Source of the DNA: Chaetorhynchus papuensis
Lineage: Eukaryota > Chordata > Aves > Passeriformes > Rhipiduridae
Reading direction: 5' to 3'
NCBI GenBank assembly: GCA_013396525.1
Contig: VWYX01000126.1
Coordinates: 1-64,000, forward strand
DNA: 64,000 nt
Shown here in pieces: positions 13,565 through 27,290 of this stretch. The notes below the pieces were generated by a model, which saw only the letters and a program-made list of their open reading frames with translations, had not been told where the DNA came from and did no database searches. Position numbers and translations under genes: made by a program. The first letter of the stretch is position 1. Every line of letters starts with the position of its first letter.

Positions 13565-16194
13565 CTGCAGAAACAAAAAGGCACAGAAAGGTGAGTGTGC
13601 TTTAGCATTTCTAAAGTGGAAAAGACAAAGGGAGGAGAAAAAAAAATACTAGAAACAAGTTAAAAAAGCAATGGTGACATTTAGTGGATCCTCATGCTTT
13701 CAGGAAGATCACCTCTCAGGCAAGGTGGTGTTTCATACTGACCTCCTGCATCTAATTGAGGCCTAAGATTAAAATAGTTGAAATTTTCTGTGGAAGGAGA
13801 AGCTTTCTGTGACTAAACTTATTAGTATAGTTTTCTGTGGAAAAAAAAACAAGTTTTGGCAGAAAAATTTGGCCCAGCCCTGACTGTGATCACTGGCAAG
13901 TCCCACAAACTCTGTGGGATAGTCTGCCTGTAAAAATGGAGTCGTAATTTACTGTATCTCAGCAGCCCAGTGTGAGCTATAACTGAGGATTTAATAAAGC
14001 ACTCCAGTGAAAGCAGCAGATCCTGCAGCCAGTCAGAGTCAGAGCAAACTCTGGAACAAATGGAAATTATGATAACTAGGCCATAATCCAAACTCTGCTG
14101 ACAAAAATTCAGCAGGCTGTGGGTCAGGCTCGTAGTTTTTGACTTAGTTCATTAACTTCTGCTGCTTCTCTAGCTTAATAGACAGGCTGACTAAAGCTCC
14201 AATTCTGTGAAGTACTTAAGCATGTGAAGCATTCAAGCCAGCACCGAAGTGCCGTGCTCCCACAGGGAGCGGGAGCAGCATGCAGGGCAGGATCCCCGGC
14301 TGGAGCCCCCTCAGTGTGTGAGGGGTGGGAGGGACATGTGGGAGCACACAGATCCTGCTGACTCCTGCAGGATGGGCCCATGGGGCAGCATCTGCAGTGC
14401 CAAAACCTCTGCCCTTCCCTCTACACTCTGGCCCCAGAGTTTGCCTTTCTTTCCACCATGCTGCGCTGGAGGCAGCCAGTCTTCCCCAGCTCCTGGGGAC
14501 CTGGCACAGCCACCTTCCCTGCAGCACATGGCAAATGCACCCTCCTCCATCTTCTGCTCAGTGGTTCTACGTGTGCTGCCTTGAACCATATGCTGATTCT
14601 GAGCTCTGTTGGTGCCTCTTACTGCAACGAAAAGTAATTTGGCTTGTGTTGAAACTTCCTCCCAAAGCTTATCTTTGCTTCTCTCTTACCTCCTGAAGAG
14701 TTTAAGGCCGTGTCTATGAAATTGGCAGCATCGTAGAAGAAGATACTCAAATCAAAGGAAGGATCATCAAATGCTTCTACTCCATAGTACTCTATTTGCA
14801 GATCTGCATAATATTTGGCTCCCGTGTTGATGCTATATGGTCCATCTGCTGCATTAAGGATATGAGTAATGTTGAGGCTTTGAAGTGTAGTTTTGCTCCT
14901 AGCAGCCCACCTGTTGAAAGACATGAAGGGCACATTGGCAACGCTCCTAGCATTCTGCAAAAATAGCATGGTTTAAAGTTAGTGCCTGCTCCCACTACGG
15001 AAGGATGCAGGAACTGCATCTCCTGCTTACAGAGGAGCAAATTTTGAGAAGCACATAGTGCTTTGTGCATGAAAAATGTGATATGGAGGTGTGGAGAGCA
15101 GTGGGAGCACAGACTTGCCAGTGGGATACTGTCAGTTAAGCAAATGCCTCCCAGCAGTTAATCCCTGGGAACGTGGCTTGCTGCATGAAGCGATCAAGAT
15201 TTTCCTTTATATATTTGTTTAGGAAGTTTTAGAGCTAATCTCTCATTGATAGTGTGCCTGGTCTCAAGACTGAGAACTCGCACAGATGCAGCAACACCTC
15301 GTTCCTGGTTTGGACATGAAGTGGATGCATTGTGTTCACCAGCTAGGTGAACCCCACTTCCGACCATAAACTGGGACTACAGGCATTCTACAGAATTCTG
15401 AACCTTACAAAATTCTGAACCTATTCATGAGGAAGAGGAGCTGGGAAAAATGAGCTAATTATCTAGGTAATCTGCAGTAATCAAACTGGAAGGAAATAGG
15501 AATAAATATTATTGGTCAGAAGAACAAGGTATTTGCATGAAAATTCCTTTTTGATATTTTCAGTTTTATCATATTTGAAAGAAAACTTGGATTTGGCATG
15601 CAAAGATCACTGTTGTACAATTCATTTGGGTCTTCCTCCTTCTGGCTCTTTATCTTGCTACCCCTGTTTGACTGTGAGGGCTACTGGCATCTCGTCTACT
15701 GCCTTAGAGCACAGTTTCCAGGCCACATAAAGCATCTCAGAATTGACATCAATTTGGCATAGGTTCTTTGAGGACTTTAGTCTAGAATACAAATAACTTT
15801 ACCCTGCCAAATCCAGGGCGGCTCAAAGAATATAAAAAACCAAGTCAGACACACTATGAGTAAGTCACCATTTTGCATGCCACGTTTTTCCTGACATCCA
15901 AGCACTTTACATCACCAGTTTTGGAAGCCTGTATCACAAAAACATTCCTGAAGATCCAGAAGCTGCTCCCCAGTGTACCACAGCCTTCCCTCCCCCTCCT
16001 CCCAGGGACTGATAACAGCTTAACAATAGGACCATATGTTCTTACGCATCTCCCAGGTAGATATTTGGCCAGACTTGGTCCACGTGATTATCAGACCCTC
16101 CTCTGAGCCACAGGAGTCGCTGGAGATCTGATAGTGCTGGTGTTTCATAGGAAGTGCTGCTAGTCAGAGATGAAGAGTCTCTGGTGTGAGGCAT
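13338..16194 (-). CDS. DUSP13B: DUSP13B, testis/skeletal-muscle-type dual-specificity phosphatase (TMDP), 3 coding exons
   Basis: The coding sequence is the complement of 13338-13564, 14690-14910 and 16046-16194: 597 nt, 198 aa, the same length as human DUSP13B. It encodes a small atypical dual-specificity phosphatase. The N-terminal part carries LQRLLW and NHVDQVWPNIYLGDA (residues 25-50). THILNAADG follows at 65-73, the general-acid loop GVEAFDDP at 93-100 (Asp98 by alignment with DUSP3), and the catalytic loop VHCAMGVSRSATLVLA from residue 128 (Cys130, Arg136). HRNICPNSGFL follows. All junctions are GT-AG and the phases (2, then 1) equal those of DUSP13A. The start is the in-frame ATG at 16194. 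An acceptor-like AG at 16242 suggests an upstream non-coding exon. In mammals the protein is mainly testicular and dephosphorylates MAP kinases; that is family knowledge, not shown here. Confidence 0.93.
14690..14910 (-). CDS. DUSP13B: DUSP13B coding exon 2 (general-acid loop)
   Basis: 221 bp between acceptor CTTTCAACAG and donor G|GTAAGAG. It encodes WAARSKTTLQSLNITHILNA, the Asp-containing loop and FDLSIFFYDAANFIDTALNS. GAKYY and AARSK favour DUSP13B over DUSP29 or DUSP13A. Confidence 0.93.
16046..16194 (-). CDS. DUSP13B: DUSP13B first coding exon
   Basis: Encodes MPHTRDSSSLTSSTSYETPA then LSDLQRLLWLRGG and NHVDQVWPNIYLGDA, ending at donor GC|GTAAGAA in phase 2. LQRLLW and the NH-V-D-VWP block align residue for residue with mammalian DUSP13B. 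The frame stays open upstream to an acceptor-like TTCATTTCAG ending at 16242, so 16195-16241 is probably 5' UTR. A longer N-terminus from an upstream exon cannot be excluded. Confidence 0.88.
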
Positions 16195-18430
16195 CTTGCT
16201 GCTCCCTTGCACGCACTCAGGCTGTATCAGAGACAGCTTTTCTGAAATGAATGAGAGGAAATTTTCATACAGAAGTACTATTCCCTAGAAAGTAGACCTG
16301 TTCATTACCCTCCAAATAGGATTACATTATTAGAACTAGTGTGTGCAGCAGGGCCTGCAGGTGTTGCTAAAAGCATCCAGAGAGCCAGACTGACTCAGGG
16401 GTAGGACTCTACAGGCATGTAATTTCTCCCCTGAGAAAGCAGCATAAGATAATGTGATTTAATTTCTTGTCAAGTAATGCTATTGGTAAAGAACATCTGC
16501 AGCACCAGAATGCAGACTGGATGAACCTTGTAGGCACAGGTATAATTTCTCTTTTTGTTGAAGAACTACCAGAATACCAGAGTATTTGTGTACGCTTGAT
16601 TCTGATTAGTTAAAATTCTTGAAGTTTTTGAAAGAATGCATCATTAAACTGACTTATACTTACAAAGCTTCTAGGGCCAAGGTGGAAATCTTAGGATGTG
16701 TATGTGAGAGACCTCTGTATGTTGTATGTGTGCACACATATAAAAAGTGTGTGCATACAGTTTTCTTTCCTTTAGGGTAATGTATTTAAACACACATATA
16801 CACACACGTATACAATAGGAACGGACTTTCACACGCATATAAAAACATCTACATATGTCTGTATGCATAGAAATAGAAGCTGAGAGGATTTGAACTAGTT
16901 TTTTCTCTCTCAGTTGAATATCCCTGGACACTTAGCTATACTGGTATGCTTGTGCCTGTCTGTCTCAGTCTCTCCACTGGGAGCTGTTCCACTTTGTATA
17001 AATAACGTGATAGCTACTTCCCTCCAGAGAGGGGTCATTTCTCTTGTCTGAGGGGCAGGGTACCTACCCAGGATGTGAGAAAAAAGAGTATTTTTGAAAT
17101 TATAGAGCTAAAAGTTCTGGTATTGTTGTCCTGCTGAGAATCCCATCTAGGGCTCCCTCAGAGGTCTGTGAGATCACAGACCTGTGAACCCTCACAAATC
17201 ACGCTGTGGAACAGGGGCAACCCTTTTGCAATGCTGTTTGCTGGTTTAGGCCCAGGAAGCCCAGGCCAGCTAGTTCAGCTGGAAGCAGAGCTCAGTCAAG
17301 AGCAAGAGTGTGAAGATATCCAAGCAGTCCCTTCTCTGAGACTTTAGGAGCATTTCTTATGCCTGGATCTCATTATCTTGAATTGCTGTTCTCGTCCCCT
17401 GAAAATATTGATGAGCTTTGTTTGGTTGCTTGTTCTTACTAGAGCCATAATCAGTGTGGAAGGCACACTAGAACTCTTCCCAAAGCAGGGTAAATGGTGT
17501 TTATTCTGATATGGCATCAGCTTTCAGTCTAATGCCTGAATGCCTAAATCTAAAGTTTGGGTTTATTTTCTCAGCAATTTTAGAAAACAAATACAGATGG
17601 GACCTTCAGAAGTCACCTGGTCTGTCCCCTGCCCCACAGCAGCAGCAGCCAGATAGATGTTGCTCCTAAAACAACAACTTTGTCCATGTACGTTATTTTT
17701 AACAGTACAGGCTGATTTGGGGAATAAGGAGAAAAGAAGGGAGAATATATTTTTGCATTTGGAAAAAGAAGTGGAGATGATGTGAAGCATATTACTGAAC
17801 ATGCATGCATGTCTGTGACCTCAGTCTAAATTTGCTTCCTTTGCCCTTTCCTCCCTCCTCCTCCCCACAAATGTTAAGTGCAGTTACAGATTTTTGTATG
17901 TTCCAATAAGAAAGAGGTCTCCCTAGGGTAACTACTTAATAAGCAAGATATGAAAAGCACAATAAAAATGATGGGAGACATAGAAGGAAAAGAAAAAAAA
18001 AAGACTGGTTTTACTTTTAATGATGGAGTAAAAGAACTGCAGGGAAGTAGAGAAGAATATAGAGATAAAAGCCTACAAATTTTTCAGGGCAGATTATGTA
18101 AGATCAAGAGCTTTGGTAAAGGAGTATGTTGTGCAATCCTAGCACAGATTAGCATGAAGAATAGCACAGAAACAGACACTGTGCGTTGCCCTACAAGTTT
18201 TACTGCCTTGTGAAAGTCATGCACTGTGCTCAAGAGCTACTGCCATCATCTTCATGGTGACCTGTTTGTACTTTCACCGACACAGAACGTTAAGCTGAAG
18301 CAGTAAAAGGAAGTCAAGAAAAAGATAATACAGCTTCTACATCAGGAGATTCATAAACCACAGGCTCATTTTTGAGGAGTGTGGCTGACTCTGAGTTGCT
18401 GCAAATGCTTAAGGGCTGAAGTCGTGGAGC

Positions 18431-18776
18431 AGATGGATACCAAACTTTCACTTCTCCTAGCCCCTGCTGCTTTAAACTTCTATTGTAGCCTCTTAGTTAG
18501 TTACAGTAATGGAGATGACGAGCAAAGAGAATTAGACTGGGAGGCCTTTTGTTCAAGACCTGACTTTGAGGACGTTCTCCAAGATTTGAGTCATTTTGGT
18601 GCCAGATGGATACCAAACTTTCACTTCTCCTAGCCCCTGCTGCTTTAAACTTCTATTGTAGCCTCTTAGTTAGTTACAGTAATGGAGATGACGAGCAAAG
18701 AGAATTAGACTGGGAGGCCTTTTGTTCAAGACCTGACTTTGAGGACGTTCTCCAAGATTTGAGTCATTTTGGTGCC
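18431..18776. repeat. Exact 2 x 173 bp tandem duplication
   Basis: Unit 1 is 18431-18603 and unit 2 is 18604-18776. Reading base by base I see no difference between them. The unit begins AGATGGATACCAAAC and ends TCATTTTGGTGCC. Because 173 is not a multiple of three, any frame through one unit shifts in the next. The unit is not low-complexity and does not resemble a mobile element I know. Confidence 0.95.
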
Positions 18777-21700
18777 AGTGACACTTCACAGGTGACTCTG
18801 GCCTTCGCAGCAAGAGAGCTCCCTTTCACAAAGCAATCCTCTTTCCAAAGAGTGTGCCAACATTGTTTTATTCATGTGACTACTGCCTGACAAGTGAGCT
18901 CCTTGTGTCAAAACAAGCATAGCTCCTCCCAAGAACACCGCTCCCGCCTGTGCTGCACTGCTCTGAAATTGGATTGCTCTGCAGGGCCTTTGGGGTAAGC
19001 TTGGAAATAGCTATAGCAGACGATTGGACTAATGAGGAAAGCAATATGAATTTTTTAATTGAAGGCCAGGGACTTTGGTGAAGGTTTTCCCCCACCCTCT
19101 ACTTTAAGATACTGCAGAGGTAGCAAAGGTGCTGCAACTGATTACATTTCTCTAAGCTTCTCCCTCTGGGTGGCTCCCAGAAGCTGCTCTTGTTGGAAAC
19201 AGTCAGTGACTGTAGGAGAGCAGGAATCCCTCTACCTGAGGGAAAAAAATTCTGTCTTACAAGATCACTAACATTTTCTGCAGAGATCTAGACCATGCAA
19301 GTTGGATGGGATTAATTTTCTTTTAAACTGTAGCCATCTCGTTAGATTCTTTCTTTCTATCTTTCTCTCCTATTTTTTTTTTCTGCTTAAAGGTAAAACA
19401 ACAGAAACAAACAAAAAAGTTCTACCTATGTGAGACTTTTGAGGCTGGACAGAGATTTTAAGGTCAATCCACAAAACACAAGGTAGTGTACAAGCTTTAA
19501 AACTGTCTTGTCATTCTGCATCAGTTCCCAAACACCTGGAGCACTGGGGTACACCACAAATAGCCAGGGCCTCCATGGTTCCCTGTCTGGGCTGTGGAGC
19601 CTGGGTTTGCCCAGTGGTCCAGGAGTTGCCCTGGAAGCCTAGGCTGGGGGTGGCCATGAGGGGCACAGCCTGGCTGCAGGGAGCACCCAGGAAGGGCTGT
19701 GGGTGACTCCGTGCTGTTCGCGTGCAGCTGGGTGCAGCTTCTGAGGGACCCAGTCATGCCAGAACCTTGTCTACAACAGCCTAGTGGAGCTTTGTATCTC
19801 CCCAGTATTGTCCAGCCACTTGAATACTACAGTCTGCAAAGCTTTTTAGTTTGGTTTGTTGGTTTGGGGCTTTTTTTCCTTCCTTTCTCTATGGTGGAAA
19901 CAATTGCCATTTTCTATTGACCATCTCTCTGGCAAAAAGAAAAAAGCCCACACAAACCCCCAGTGACTTGAATTGGCTAAAGCATTTAACAGATTTGTGT
20001 TGCATTTGCAGACTCCAGTGGAAAAAAAAAACAACTCAGCAAAGTTTTGTGGGTAAAAACGCAAACACTCCAATATTGTAGATAAGAAATAGTTAATTTT
20101 GATATTTCAAAAAAACTTACTATTTCCATTTTTCTATTCAGTCACTTTGTTTTGGAATTTGTTCTCCTGCATTGCATAAAATATTTTAAAACATTAAAAC
20201 AAGAGTAAGTGGCTTGTTCCTGGATGAGAAAAATATGTTTTATTTAACTAAAAATGAACACAGACTGAGTAGCCACCTACTTGTCTAGCCTTAATTTCCA
20301 CTTCTGTAACAGGGCTCCTGCCATTTTGCCATAGTTGTTCTCTTGTCTCCTCAAGACCAAACTGAGCTGTAGAGAGATTAAATCAATGTCTGGAGTCCCA
20401 AGAAGAGTCTGGCAGGGCATTAGTTGTACCCCAATCATCTTTCCATTTTGCTAGCACCTTCCTAGCTGGCACAGCTCTGCCTGTGGTTATGCTGATAGCC
20501 CAGATGGGGACAGGTGTCTTTCAATAACAAGTCCTTAGATGAGATTACTGAGAGCCTCAGGCACAGCAGGGCCTGTGGTTACTACAATAGCACAAACACT
20601 ACCTAACAATAACATGATACAGAAAGCTCCTGCAGCCAAATATCCTAAATTCCCTGAATCAAAACCCTGACAAACTAAATGGTTCAAAATTCCAAAGCAT
20701 GGGGTCAGACTATAATTCATGTGGAAGGGAAAAAAAAAGCAGCCTCTTGATGCATTTGAAAATGGTGTCTACTCTGTTTTTTCTTCTCTTTTCTCTCAGC
20801 AAGCATCTCCGCACTCATCTTTTACACTCCTTGCTCTTTTCTCTCAGGTAGTGCGTAACACTATGGCTCTTTGTCCTCCTGATGGAAAAATCCAGATGGA
20901 AAGAAGTGTGGTTCACAAGGAAATGATTATGTTAGTGGGATTAATCTTTTAGATACTGTAATGTGAAATATGATCTTCCTTTTTGTTAAGAAGACCCAGT
21001 CTGTGTCTCTGCACTTTGGTCAGAATCTGGCGCTAAGAGAACCCAGGAGTCTCTTGAGGTAGAGCTGAAAACTTTGTGTGCAGAAACAGGCACATTTAAA
21101 AGCAATAGCAAAGTTAAAACAGCCAGATGGGAACCTAGCAGGCAACCGAGAGGGGAACTCTCTGTTTTCCTTGCAAGCCTACAGGGGCTTGTTTGCAGGA
21201 ATTAGAATCTCTCACCAGCAGTTCACTGCAGCTCTAATACCAAGTGGTATTGAAAATGAGAAGAAGGTTATGGCTGATGGTTTAAATGAGGCACCTATGG
21301 GAATTTAGAAATGAGATCCTGGACTTGTCTTCGTGTAGACTGTGCACATGGCAGAGCAATATTGCTTTCTTGGCTGACTGCATCATGTATTATGGCCTTT
21401 TATTTTGCCCACAGTCAAACAGCAGGGAATAGTAGAAGTTCACTGCTGCAGCTCACTGTTCAAACTCTGATCTGCCTCACCAGAGGCAGTGCCTCTGAAT
21501 AATGGAAAGCAGAATCGGTCCCTCAGCCTCCGTGTGGGTACGTGTTCAATGCAGCACTGTATAAATGCTATTGCCATTATTTTGGAGTGAAGAGAAAAGC
21601 AGAATGTACAATTAAAGCTCTGTTTGGTTCAGTTTTTAAGAGAATTTACTACCTGGGAAAGATGCCAGATCGAGGGCTCTGGAAAACACAGCCCGCCCTT

Positions 21701-24700
21701 TAACCACAGTGTCAGGAAAGAGCAGGAGCAGCCCTCCAAGCCTCCTCCATGGCTTCCCCCTCAGCCCAGCCCAGCTCAGATTGCAGATGCCCCTCACTCT
21801 ACACTGGCAACAGTGTTTTACAGGGTGGGAGAAAATCCGAGTTTTCACACCTCTTCACCGCTTGGTCTCCCTCCTGACATCTCCATTCGCATCCGGCCTT
21901 GTACATTTATGATGGGGCCCTCTCATTTCTCCTAACTGAGCTGGAAGGTACCAACTTCTGCTTGCAAGGAGCCTGAGCTGGGCTCGAAAGCTAAAGGCTC
22001 CCTCCTCGGTGAACCCTCCTATTCCTGCACAGGGCTGCCCATGGTGCTGGAGGGGCTGCTGCTGCTCCCCCCAGGACCTGTGTCCACCTGGGTATGGCAG
22101 GAATGCACAAGGCCATTTCAGTAGTGGGAGCAGTCACAGGGCAGGGCAGGTGAGAGCAATCAGCCTTAGGCAGGGTTTGGATAGCCAGGAGAGCTCCTGG
22201 TGGTGAGGCAGGTCCCAGGTGAAGTGGGAAGACAAGGAGGTGCATGGCCAGACACAGGCGTGCAGTGGAGATGGAACCCGAGCATCTCAGCTCAGAGGGG
22301 CCCCTGAGTGAGGCGGGGACCCCCAGCGAGGCCTCCCACCACTCGCTCTCACACAGCGCCTTCCAGCAGCCCCATCCCGGGCCACACGGCCACAGCTGTC
22401 CTTGGACTAGGCAAGCCCCCAGGAGGGGCAGAGCTTGCTGAGCTCAGGCTCAGTGGGGTGACCTTCACCTCTGCCTTGCTGGTTTTTGGGGAGAGGGTGC
22501 TACCTTACAGAAGTGCTCTTGCAGAGCATTTCCTCTTCTTTGCAATGTAATGGATCTGCACATATTTTCCCAAAACTCTTGTCATTCCAAGGGGGGAGAA
22601 CCTCTGTGTTGCCCCCCTCCCACCTTCCCCAACCCTCGTATTTGAGAGTCATGCAGCCTAGGAAGAAGCACTTGCCCATGCATGGGGCTAATGCTGCAGG
22701 AAAGGATGGCTTAAAAATGAAGGTGCTGGTTGGAAAAACGGAGAGTCCTGCTTGCAGTGACAGGTCATGGCTGTGGCACGACGACAGCTTTTACATCTGC
22801 AGCTTTCAGATTCAAAAGAGATAAAAAAAGAAGTATTACCTGAGCAGCTGGCATCTCTGAGCTATGCAATGCACCATCCCCAGCAAGACAGCGCTGCCCT
22901 CCACAGGCTCCTAGCACAATTTCCGACTGTCTGTGGATATCTGTCGAGCCTAAGATGATGCTTTCCCCTTTATTTCTCCTCTGGGGCACTCCTGTCCAGG
23001 GTACCACAGCTAGGAATTCAAGCCTCAGAAAAATACTGATTTTTTGGATGCATCTCAAGTATGCTCGTGCTTCTCCCTGAATTAAAATTCTCTAGTCCTG
23101 CTGCCAGCAGCCATAACTGTGCTGTATGCTGTAATCAGGGGAGCACACAATCACCATGCAGCTAACTGCTTCTAATAGTAGAAACTTCACTCTAATCTTA
23201 TATAACACCAGTAGTGGAGCAGAGAGGCTGTGGCTTGTGAGGAGCTTAGACAGAAAGCTTTCTTGGGCAGCTCATGCCCTGAGGGCAGAGAAGCTGCAGC
23301 TGCAGTGAGAGCAAGAAAAACAAAATGACCTTGATATTGATAACAGTTCAGTGAGCACTGTCACAGCCAGTGCTGTGCCAAGACTTCACTGGTGTCACAG
23401 GCTGTCGATAGGTGTAAGTTATGGGCAGTTCTGATAAAAATGGTGTCAAAGAGGCCACACTGAGAGAGGGATGCGGGGAAATAATGTCTTGCAAGCTTCA
23501 GGAAAGACAAACAAGGATGTTAATATACTGCTGTTAAAAGGGGCTCCAAAGCACTCGCACTTCTGCAGGCAGTATATGGATTTGTGTGACTGTGGATTAA
23601 AGCGGTTTTTTTTCTTCTCCTTGTTTTACTCCTCAAATGATTTTTATCTGACTGCTGCTGTCAATACAAAATTGACAATGCTGTCAAGTTTTCAAGATTT
23701 CAGGATATTTGAAGGCATGAGAAAGGGGTTTTGATATTCCTCAGTCGTTTGGCAGGGGTAGCTTTGAGCTGTCTGTCTCTCCCTGCACTTTTAACATAAG
23801 CAGTGAAGTGCTCTCCTTGCGTTGCCTTGCTTGAAAGGGTACATACAAAAAAGGCACGTTTTTCTAAGGCTGACAAAGCTGTACAAATTCTTTGCTGTGG
23901 AATCAAGAGCAAACTTCAAAACTCTACAGTGGAAGATCTATTTTGGCACTTGAGTTTTTCAGGCATATCACAGAGCTTTCCAGCGACATTCTCAGCTCTG
24001 TTGGGGCAGAGTGGAATGTTTTTTCTTTAGATTTTTTTTTTAAGTGCTGATTTTAAAATCATTATTTGATTTTGATTAAGTCATCTTTTAAGAAGAGTGG
24101 TTGTATGTCACAAAGGAATTGACCACTGATGAGCACATGAGCATAACTAAAAGGAGATATTAAGATGTACAGCTGGGATTTCCTGTCTCTTGCAAACTTT
24201 TTGATTGTGTGTAATGAGTATTTATTCCTAATTTCCTACCTTAAATTTGAGGAAATAAAACTGTGAGTTGTTTTCCTGTTGCAGCACCCTGGTATCATGG
24301 TGCCAGGTAAATCGGAGTGAAGTAGGAAGTGCCTTGTCAGGGGCTGTGGGTAAAGCAGCGTGTGCAGCTGCCACTGTGGGCTGTGAGGAATGAGGAGTCA
24401 AGGGCAGAGGGGACACGCTGCTGCTCCATGGAACGCCCAGTCCCAGAGTCACTGGGAAGGAGTTTCCCTGCCTAACCCTGCTGCAATGTCGCTGTGAGAA
24501 GCGGGCAGCATGGTGCTGCCCCACTCCTGAGACTGAGGCTATGTGAGTCCTGCAGGTGGTCAGGCAGGGCAGAAGCAAGGGCTGTTATGTGCCAGAGAGT
24601 TTTTGGAAGGTATCTTCACTTTATCTTGCCAGGTTTTATGCTGATGCTTTTCTGCCTGTGGCTCGTGCTGTGGCTTGGTGTGGACTGTAGATGGATGCCA

Positions 24701-25971
24701 AGGCTGGTAGGTAGGGTGATGGAGGGGAGAAGATCCTCCAGCAAAGCAGCAGCCTTAGGGCTCCCAAGAGGGAGAGTTGGGCACAGGTAGAGGGGAGGAG
24801 TGCGTCCTTGCTGGAGGTTGTGCCTGCTGCAGGTGGTTTACAACAGGCAGTTTGGGAACACACCACAAATGTAAGGGCTCATTTTCCCAAAGCAAACCTC
24901 AGTGCCTCCAGCACAGGCCTGGGAAGGCTGTCCTCTGCTTGAGAAAGTTGCTGCGAGCAGGAATGCGTTAAGGACTCAGGGATTCTCAGGTACAGTGGCA
25001 ATGGGAGCCATCCGTGAGCTATAAATAGCACTAACATCCTTTTCTCCAATGCCTGGTATCCCAAGCAGTCATTTTTGCGGGTGCTAGTGAAAATGAACAA
25101 AGCTTTGAAGAGCTTTTATTTATGCTCTCTTTGCAGGCTGTAAATTTTCTTAGTGAGTAGTTTTTCTTATCGGCTCTGCATTTTGCATTTATTTTAAGGG
25201 AAAATACTGGCATTTTTTTCTTTTTGATTTCTTTTTTAGTTATCATATATAATTTTCATATTTTTACCTCAACTACATGGGAAGAGCTATTGTAGCAGGA
25301 GAGTTAGGATCACAAGTACTCATTTTCAAACAACCTCTCTGTCATTGCAAGAAAAGGGGAAAAAACCCAGGAACCTAAATTCAGTCTTATATAAATCTTA
25401 TATGCATTTTTAACAAAATAATGAAAATGTTTTGGTTTAGAATTAAGCAAACAATGCAAGGTGTTTGGGCAGGTTTTGCGGTGTTTACATTGAGAGACCA
25501 GACAGAAATAGTTGCAGTAAAAGGAAAAGCTTTACATGTCTATCAGACAAGATCTTCCTGTGGTTTGATAGGAAAAAAAGATGGCTTTGTTAAGGAGCTA
25601 TGAAGACCCGAGAGCAACACTGACAAAAAGGAGCCTTTTCAGAATATCTAGGGTTCACTTGATGAAGTCTTGTGATAACATGATAAAGTCCCACTTGTTT
25701 TGCAACTCTCCTTTGCTCTTCATAGCCGGCAGCTGGGGACCTTCGGGAAAGACAAGGTCTACAGAACAGGCATTTTGCTCTGGGATAACCAAAGAACCTC
25801 TGCTACAAGATCAACTAGTAGAGCTGGAAGAATTACTCTAGCTTTTAAACATGCAAGAGGGGCTGTATTTTTTTGCAATGATGCCAACTTACCTAATACA
25901 GATTAGACTCTTTTACTGACAATTCTTGTCTTAGGCCAGCGGGCAGCGCTGCTGCTAGTAAAACGCTGTGA

Positions 25972-26003
25972 TTTTTCCTGCTGCCACAAGATGGCAGGAA
26001 AAA
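25972..26003. promoter_or_regulatory. CTCF-like motif within a 10-bp-stem hairpin
   Basis: Positions 25984-25997 read CCACAAGATGGCAG, which fits the 14-base CTCF core at 13 positions. It lies in an inverted repeat: TTTTTCCTGC at 25972-25981 pairs with GCAGGAAAAA at 25994-26003, leaving a 12-base loop. The surrounding 25.93-26.2 kb has more CpG than its neighbours. Binding is inferred from the motif only. Confidence 0.45.
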
Positions 26004-27155
26004 ACAACGTTGGGTGATTTAAAAATACGCAGCCATGGGCATCGCAGGACGGAATACACTCCTGACCGGCATTTAAAGGGAGTGCTTACAAGAAACTGTG
26101 CACGGTGGGTGGAAGAAAAATGTGAAATGTACGGAATAAATAAGATTGGTATTGACCTGGGTGTATACATCGGAAGATCTACACCGTATCCTTTCCCACG
26201 CAGGTTTTCTGTATAAGAAAAGCCTGTGACAGTGCTTATTTTTTCCCGTACACTGTGTGGTTTGGCCTGGTTTTGTTCGGCTGGCAGAATCTGTTGTACA
26301 AACCAGTCCAAGACATAATGCACTCATCTAAAGTAAATAGCAGGGTGATTATTTTAGTCTTTTATACTGTCTTTTCCAAATACAGTTCTCTTCCCGTTCC
26401 CTGTTCCTCCAGCCACAGTAGAAAAAGAGCCAAGCTAGAGGACACATCCACTGCTCTGGCTTTCAGAAACAGTGGGAAACATGAGGGACAGCAGCGGGGC
26501 AGGAGAGCACACCTGGGTGCTGCCAGGGTGTTGCACTGGGTAGCTGGGCTGGGCAGTGGGGTCAAATCAGTGTCTCTCCTGCCTGTTCTCCTGGGAAAAC
26601 TGACTCTTCAGTGCAATGGGTGTCACTGGAACTGCTGGGGCTTTGGAATAGAGCTGGGATGGAGGAGTCTGTGCTGTCCATGCTCCCTCCCCAGCTGCTT
26701 TCACTTCAGATATTTTTCTTAAATTAAATAAACCCTTTACAAGAATGGAAATTGGCTTGGAAAGTACAACCAGACTGGCTGGGGGCTTTGAGTTATCCAA
26801 AGGCATTCCTCCTCAGTGTCCAGTGTGGTGGTTCCCCTGTGCTCTTCTAACGCATCAAAGAAAGCTGTGGAAAACTCACAAAAATTATTGTGTGTCGATG
26901 GCAGTTACCAGGAGCTCATTAACTGGTAGAAGTTAATTCTGAATGGCAGCACTGCGCAGACATGGTGGGTTCTGGCCCTGCCAGGCTGCTGCTCCCCAAC
27001 ATGGCCTGGCCTGGCCAGACCTGGCCCAGCCCAGCCTGAGGGCCTCACTGAGGCATCGAGGACGTTCATCAGTAGCCTTTGCAGTTTATTTGCTGAGGGG
27101 ACAAAGCTCAGGGTCATGGCAGCTGCACTGGCCCATGGCAGCAGCCTCCCCAGAT

Positions 27156-27290
27156 CCTCCTCACCCATCCAGCCTGTTCCTCACCCATCCAGCCTTCCTC
27201 CTCACCCATCCAGCCTGCTCCTCCACCCATCCAGCCTGCTCCTCACCCATCCAGTCTGCTCCTCACCTACCCACCCAGCTTTCTTTCTCA
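27156..27290 (+). repeat. Minisatellite, about 18-20 bp unit
   Basis: Six or so imperfect copies of CTCCTCACCCATCCAGCCTG, differing by small insertions and substitutions. The tract continues into C/T-rich DNA up to about 27330. The proline/serine-rich frames across it are repeat artefacts. Confidence 0.85.

Noticed and set aside
26255..26722. 155-codon plus-strand open frame
   Set aside because: Crosses unrelated sequence textures, has no motif, and ends in low-complexity Cys/Trp-rich translation typical of chance frames.
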